A stretch of 64,000 bases of DNA from Gnomoniopsis sp. IMI 355080 (Eukaryota > Ascomycota > Sordariomycetes > Diaporthales > Gnomoniaceae), in NCBI GenBank assembly GCA_027946555.1, contig JAPEVC010000101.1, positions 60,176 through 124,175 on the forward strand. The letters run 5' to 3'. A model generated the notes under the pieces. It did not search any database and was not told the DNA's origin. It was given only the letters and a program-made list of their open reading frames with translations. This document shows positions 58,012 through 64,000 of this stretch, piece after piece. The position numbers and the translations under genes are program-made. The stretch's first letter is position 1; each line of letters begins with the position of its first letter.

Positions 58012-60198
58012 ATGACGAGCCTTTCGCTGATGACAGCTCTCAGCGTATTACCGCCTCCCCCGCGGTATCCATCCCAGGCTGCCTATAATGCTGCTCTGGG
58101 AGCTGGGCACATACCGCCCATGATCGAGACCAACAACATTCTTTCGAACCCAGAAGACCAATTCCTGGTTGGCGAGGGTGAGCAAACACGATCTCTTGGC
58201 TGTGTGTATCCAGGCTAAATGCAATGACTCTCCACAGGTACCTACGTGCTCAAGGAGGACTTACATCTTGCAACACCGCCTCCTCACCCTTCAGAAGCGC
58301 CAATAATCAACCCAAATCCGCTTGCAACCAATCCTCAGGCTGCAACTGCAGGGACCAAGATATCATTGTTGAATCTTGATGCCCGCCGTCCGCCTTTCGT
58401 CTACCGAGGCATGTCAACGACGAGTTTAGGCCAATCCAGTATCCAAGAGCATCCGAATGAGGACGAATCCAAAGACCCCACTCTTAGTGACAGTGAAGGT
58501 CGCGGCAATTCTAGCGATGTGTCTCATTCCTTGGCTTCAGCCCCAGCTTTCGGTGAAGGAACTGCTCTGTTGCATGCGCCGAATGCAAAGGATGCTGGGA
58601 AGAGGAAAAAGCCCAAGAATAATATGACCAAGAGCAACTCATCTTTCATCAGCAGGGTTATTGTTCACGAAACATTGAGCAAAAGGATGCAGGAGCGCGC
58701 GGCGGACGGACTGTATGCATTTGCCAACATTAATCGGGCCTTTCAATGGTTAGACATGTCTGCTACCAACAAGGTTCGTGCTTCTCGCTGCTGTGTTGAG
58801 AGTGATAAATTCCAGCTGACTCATTACAGGCCGACTATCTAACCAAAATCCTATTCACAAAGGCACACTGCCTGTGCCACGACGTGAATGAGATCACCAA
58901 GAGTACTAACCATATTGACGTGATCATGGGCTTCTCAACAGGCGAAATTATATGGTGGGAGGCAACCTCACAGAGATATGCTCGACTGAACAAGAATGTA
59001 AGAGCTATGAGCATTGCATAGACGAAGACCATGCTAATCCAAACAGGGCGTGATTAATGGGACTCCTGTATCTAACATCAAGTGGATACCTGGCTCGGAG
59101 AACCTCTTTCTTGCATCGCACATGGACGGCTCCCTCGTGGTCTACGATAAGGAGAAGGAAGATGCCGTATTTGCATCAGAGCAGGAAAATGGGGAGACGG
59201 AGTCCAGTAATGGTGCCACAGGCCCTGCTCAGACGAGACACGGTATTCAAGTGCACAAATCCGTCCACTCTAAGAACCAAAAGTTCAATCCCGTGGCGGC
59301 ATGGAAATTGTCAAACCAACGAATCAACGCTTTTGCCTTTTCGCCAGACAGTCGCCACCTGGCTGTCGTCTCAGAGGACGGTTCCCTGAGAATCATCGAC
59401 TACTTGAGGGAAGAGTAAGTGGATTTCACGAACTCCGGCAGTCTAGCCACATGCTGACCATCATAGACTCCTGGATCACTTTCACTCCTACTACGGTGGC
59501 CTTTTATGCGTCTGCTGGTCTCCAGATGGCAAATACGTCCTTACTGGAGGTCAAGACGACCTCATCTCGATCTGGCACGTACCTGACTCTATCCTCATTG
59601 CCCGCTGCCAGGGCCACCACTCCTGGGTGACCTCAGTCGCTTTCGACCCATGGCGCTGCGACGACAAGAATTATCGGTTTGGGAGTGTCGGCGAAGACCG
59701 ACGACTTTGTCTGTGGGACTTTAGCGTAGGCATGCTACACCGACCTCGCGGTGGTGTTGGTGCTGCCCCTCGCGGTAGCATCGCAAGCCGCTTCACGGCG
59801 GGCACGGCGCTTGGACGGGCGGAGACGCGCGGCACGAGCAGGTCGAGAGATTGGGACGAAGACAGCGGTCCAGACGGCAAGCCTACGGGGCCGCATCCTG
59901 TAGAGCCGCGGGCGAGCACGGCAATGCTGCCGCCTGTGTTGACCAAAGTGGTTGATGCGGACCCGCTGGCCTGGCTGGAGTTTACGGAGGAAGCTATCAT
60001 GACGAGCTGTAAGAGTGGTACGTTGATAAACGTCTATTCCTCCCCTGTATTGTCCCCAGCAAGATGTGCTTTGAGTAATTCAGCAGCCCCGCAAGCAGAC
60101 CTGGTTCTTGCTAACAATTCGTCCTCAAAGGGCACATCCGGACCTGGTCTCGACCGTCGGATACCACGGCTCAAGTCGGAGAGACTTCGGCGAGCTAA
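58012..60198 (+). CDS. creC: CreC WD40 protein, carbon catabolite repression, 618 aa
   Basis: Proposed CDS is join(58012..58177,58238..58773,58830..58997,59047..59414,59467..60017,60131..60198), 1857 nt; all five introns are GT-AG with matching phases. The N-terminus has LPPPPRYPSQAAYNAALGAG and MIETNNILSNPEDQFLVGEG, typical of CreC. A proline- and Ser-rich segment follows, then the WD40 region: SRVIVHETLSKRMQER, IDVIMGFSTGEIIWWEA, NIKWIPGSENLFLASHMDGS, AFSPDSRHLAVVSEDGSLRI, LCVCWSPDGKYVLTGGQDD, WVTSVAFDPW and SVGEDRRLCLWDF. The last exon restores HIRTWSRP, the closing WD repeat. In Aspergillus CreC binds and stabilises the deubiquitinase CreB, which supports CreA-mediated glucose repression. 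The ACC before ATG 58012 gives a strong context; an in-frame ATG at 58030 is an alternative start. Confidence 0.95.
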
Positions 60199-63100
60199 TC
60201 TGATGGATGCCCAGGTTTTAAATCGGCATCGAGAAGGTTTCGTTGGGAAGAGTTGGAGTCAGTGATGTTATGTAATTGTGGGTTGGACTGTACCCTCAAA
60301 AGCATCCGTTGAGTAAGAGCTACAAGCTTTTGTCGCGAATCACAAGCTCGTCATAGCTATAAGCTTGCGTTTTCGCATGTCATCATCATCGCAAAGTGGT
60401 TAATTGCATCTCGCAGCTGTTAAATGGAGCACTAATTCGGAACATCTCCGGTAAGGCAGGCTTGGGATGGGGACTTTGATGCTGCCCAACGCAACAACGC
60501 CCACTCCACAAACGATTTTGATTTGACGTGGTGATGACAAGTCGAAAGCTTGATGTACAGTACCTACCTCCTGCCTCCACCTGACGCCTGGCGGATCGAC
60601 CCGTTGAGTCCACCGGCCTCCCTGGCGTGCATGAAGAATATCCACTTGTCTGGTCTCCGCCCGTAGCGGTCGAGAACAACGTTTCGCCTCGGCTTTGCAG
60701 AAACGCTTGAGTCAAAATCGCGAGAATTTCGGGAGCTCCTGAACACGCAAAGGCCACACAGGCCAGGCCCCCAGCGAGGCATTTTGGAGCGACACGGAGG
60801 CGGTATGTTTCGGGCTCCTGCAGCTTGGGTGGACTTTGGCGATGGCTCAGTTTTTGTCATGATGGTCCGCAACGCAGCCTGCCTCTTGTCCACAAGAGTG
60901 ATCGGAGCAATTCTGCATATTTTCCTAGCCGCGCAGGGTGTCCCGACTCATTGTCTTTTCCATATACTATACATAGTATGCACCGACCAAGCGCATCTAT
61001 GTGTTGTGATGCATAGTATTGAAGTTTCTGCTGCCGACACGTGGGGCCTTTGCTTGGTGTGGGATTCTCTCGTTCATCTCATTAACTGGAGTGGACCCTC
61101 CGGAAAGTTTTCCTTATCTCTTGCTTGGCGTGGCGCAGACGCCAACAGTTCCCTTTGAGCTCCTTGGGAGGGAGGGAGGAGGGGTCCACAACGGGTAAAA
61201 GCCACTTTTGGTAGACGGGGCCTTGACTGAGTGGGGTGGATTGCTTGATGGGTTGGTAGGGGACGTTGCATTTCTCAGCCTCACCTCACCGGTCTTTTGT
61301 TCTGTCGAGATGCCGATTTGATACGTTGGCGCATCCGCTATCTAACCTAGCTCTGTTTCTCCTTTATCTGCAAATGACATCTCATGATTCCAAGCGGCGG
61401 ACACGAAGACCCTGAGGATGCACAGAATCCTGGAAACTTCAGGCTCTCGTGCAAGACGTCACTGAAGAAAGTGAAGTTCTTTGTAATCGCTGCGATCCAC
61501 AGCGTATTTGCGCGTCAAGTCTAAGGAAGGTCTGCTGTTACCATAGTTCATATCAATATTGGCGTTAACCATGACGTTCACCATTTGTGTACGTAGTATA
61601 AGCTTTCATGTCGGCGGTGAACCCGACTGGCTGGCGCCCTCCAGATTTATGAGCGATTCCAAGCACTTGGGAACCCTAGCGGACTGGGTAGGGTTATCGC
61701 CGTTCTCAAAAGTTTTCTTGCAGGGATAACCATTGTTTCACCCTAGCATGTGCAAAAAAGGGACTTCAGCCTTGTCTAGATCACTGATTTCTGGGCAAAC
61801 GGTCAGAGAGCAGACCCGGCTAGCGCACGATGGTTGTCAGGAACGGGCCAAAAGGGTTTTTTTTACTGCGTGCTCGGCTAAAAGACTCAAAGTTCATGCG
61901 CTGGCTGATGAAAGTCTGGTATCGCGATAGAGAAGGGCAAGATTGAAATTGATTCAATTCCAAGAACATTGTACGCATCTTCAGCCTGATCTCGAAAGTC
62001 CAGGTTCAGGGGCGGCTCCGGTAGTCGGAGCTTCCTAACAGAAAACATGTAAACAAGAAAAAGGCCACGGTACGCGGCTCTAGCAGTAACCGATGCAGCT
62101 TGATTCAAGCTGGTCGCAAACCTGTGGGTCAGGTAGGAAGGCAGGGATTCTTCTCTACATAGTACTGTGTACCAAGGTTCCAATGTATTCCTAGGTACGT
62201 AGATTTGGTGTGTGAATTGGTTGTTGATGCAGTAATATGGTAGCAGGCTTGTGTCAAATTTTGTTGCATGCAGTACTACGTACTTCCCAACATCATTTAA
62301 ACAAAATCGAGCTGTCCTGATGATATTGTCCTGGATTATAGGTAGAGCGCCCGAGTCAGAGACTAGACAAAGCAGTACAGACAGGCCGGGTCCGGGAGAA
62401 TCGTCGCACGTAGATCGGCCTATCCCCGGCCGAAAGCTTCGGGAGGTTTTGGGGGTCAGGGAGGTCAAACGGCCGTTACAAGAGGACCTGGCGTATCGTG
62501 GATGCTTGCTGCGTTGTTTGGTCCCATCTTCCTGGCAAATTTTGAAATTCGCCGCGTTGCGCCGGGCGGTGTTCGCCCCCAAGGGTCGTGTCAAAACATC
62601 ATGTCATGTCGTTGGGATCGGAGTAGTGCAGCTGCAGTTTCATTATTCCCTGCGATGTAAGTTGACTGGCTGGATAAACAGTCATCCGCCTGGACGCAGG
62701 ACGGTGAGGCTTCGAGGCGATTATGTAGCAGCGGGCAATAGAGAGGAAAAGGCAATGAGCCAGACGATAGACGCAGAATCATGCCATGCAGAGCACATAA
62801 TCAGATCATGGTGAATTCCGGTCGATTAGGTTGTGGGTCCTGGTACGAGTGCAGCCAGCCGGAGGACGTAACCCTTTGCCGGTTGCAGTATCTTGGCCAT
62901 CGATCTCTGTGCTCGTCTCGTGGCACTTGCTTTTGTATTCCCTTGCAGCACATAGGAATTCTGAAGAACGTCGTATGATTGCAGATTTGGTACAAGATTC
63001 AAGACATGCAGATCATGGAGTCGGCCGAGACGCATGCACTTAGCCGCGCAGGCGGCCCCATTTTCTTCACTCAAGCACTAGAAACTGGGTGGGCACTGCT

Positions 63101-64000
63101 TGGGTTGCCAAATACTGAAAAGTGTTTTATAGTTTTATATGACACGTAAATCTGTGAGCGGCGTACTATGTAGAAGATGAGCGCCGCGTGCTGATTAGTG
63201 TACCAACCAGCGCAGTTCTTGAATCGCTAGTGTGGTTCCCGCTTTTTCAGAGGCCGAGAGGGTGGTGAGGACTGCTTCAGAATCGGGCAAGGCCTTGTGT
63301 GACCTGTTCCCGAACGAACGCTCCGGGCGGCTGGCGCAGGCTGAGATGATGCAACATATGCCTTGGAAAAGAGATTGATTGATGACCGTCGTCCGTGACC
63401 GTGGTGGGATCGTGGGGGTCGTGTGGCGTTTGATAGAAGGATGTGGAAGGCTAGTAGAAGGCTCGAGGCCACTCACCTGGACGCGGCTTATTCCGAGTGG
63501 AAGGGTCTGGGAACCTTGTCGACAGCCACCAAGTGTCTTCAGTTGCGAACTTGCGTGCAGGGCCGGCCCTTGCATCATCTCAACGCACGCAGCCCACGCC
63601 GCGCCGCGCCACGGGCCTTCGGCGGGAGTTAGACGCGAAGTGGACCCTAGGGCTGGGATTTAGGGAGGTTATCTGCAAACAGTCAAACAGGCGAGAAAAA
63701 GTCGCAGATTAACGGTAAAAAGACGGAACAGAATTGGATACGGTCTCAGTACCGCTTGCCTCTCGCGCCTTGTTTCTTGTTGACCTTGCTACTGTGTTAG
63801 CATGTGAGCATATGAGCATGTGAAAGGAGCTTAGCTGTTCCGAGGTGTACATTGTCTTGCATCATTAGCGGACAGTCAGCCTGATCAAGGCTCGACAATC
63901 ATGCCTCTATGTGGTAGGTACCTAGGTACCCAGCTGGTCATGTCGAGCATGACCGTCATCAGGCGAGGATCTGTGCCTGGGGGTCAGTGGGGGGGTCGTC
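60199..64000. other. Gene-poor right end, 3.8 kb
   Basis: No gene is supported. Opposed open frames near 61887-62814 (both strands) lack domains. A 46-codon frame at 61384-61524 has an MFS-like N-terminal flavour (EDPEDAQNPGNF) but nothing after it. A near copy (TTCCTAGGTA, 62188-62197) and an exact TACCTAGGTA (63919-63928) occur. Confidence 0.5.

Noticed and set aside
61384..61524. 46-codon frame with MFS-like N-terminus (EDPEDAQNPGNF)
   Set aside because: Too short, and no downstream transmembrane frame found on the same strand; could be a relic but not supportable.
61887..62814. Opposed frames of 235 (minus) and 187 (plus) codons
   Set aside because: They overlap each other, lack recognisable motifs, and start at non-ATG codons.

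Overview
The window is nuclear DNA from a filamentous ascomycete (Pezizomycotina). The evidence is short introns of about 45-150 nt with GTAAGT/GTATGT donors and CTAAC-like branch points, about 21 protein genes in 64 kb on both strands, and fungus-restricted genes (creC, HRI1, fungal MED13, CTR86, CYSTM). A Dothideomycete or related class is possible, but the class cannot be fixed from the sequence alone. Most genes are housekeeping. I see no secondary-metabolite cluster, CRISPR array, rRNA, convincing tRNA or intact transposon.

Layout: 1.7-6.8 kb, a four-exon uncharacterised gene of about 1650 aa (-). 7.8-8.6 kb, a PBDC1/Ypl225w-family protein (+). 9.3-14.0 kb, a full-size ABC-B exporter (+). 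15.1-17.1 kb, an MFS exporter (+). 17.3-20.3 kb, HRI1 (-) divergent from an alpha/beta hydrolase (+). 20.7-22.6 kb, an NCS1 permease (-, 5' end unresolved). 24.6-27.2 kb, two small membrane proteins (-). 29.0-30.5 kb, peroxisomal 3-ketoacyl-CoA thiolase with a PTS2 (+). 30.7-34.6 kb, a doubtful gene and a CTR86/ataxin-10 homologue (-). 35.2-36.3 kb, MTA phosphorylase (+). 36.7-41.2 kb, MED13 (-). 41.9-43.8 kb, ENP2/NOL10 (+). 44.0-47.5 kb, a single-pass membrane protein and a CYSTM protein (-). 48.5-52.7 kb, a large coiled-coil locus whose reading frame does not join cleanly (+). 53.3-53.7 kb, the tiny split gene for mitochondrial ribosomal protein bL33m (-). 54.6-56.5 kb, Miro GTPase GEM1 (-). 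58.0-60.2 kb, creC (+). 60.2-64 kb, gene-poor.

The genes are not an operon or pathway cluster. They serve transport (ABC, MFS, NCS1), carbon and lipid use (creC, thiolase), methionine salvage, transcription (MED13), ribosome biogenesis and translation (ENP2, bL33m, PBDC1) and mitochondria (GEM1, bL33m).

The most notable observations are an exact intergenic palindrome TACCTAGGTA present six times, a diverged 128-bp tandem duplication, three introns that are multiples of three and stop-free (one with a GC-AG boundary), the split bL33m gene, and the frame break in the coiled-coil locus. All exon borders below were read by eye from splice signals and frame continuity.
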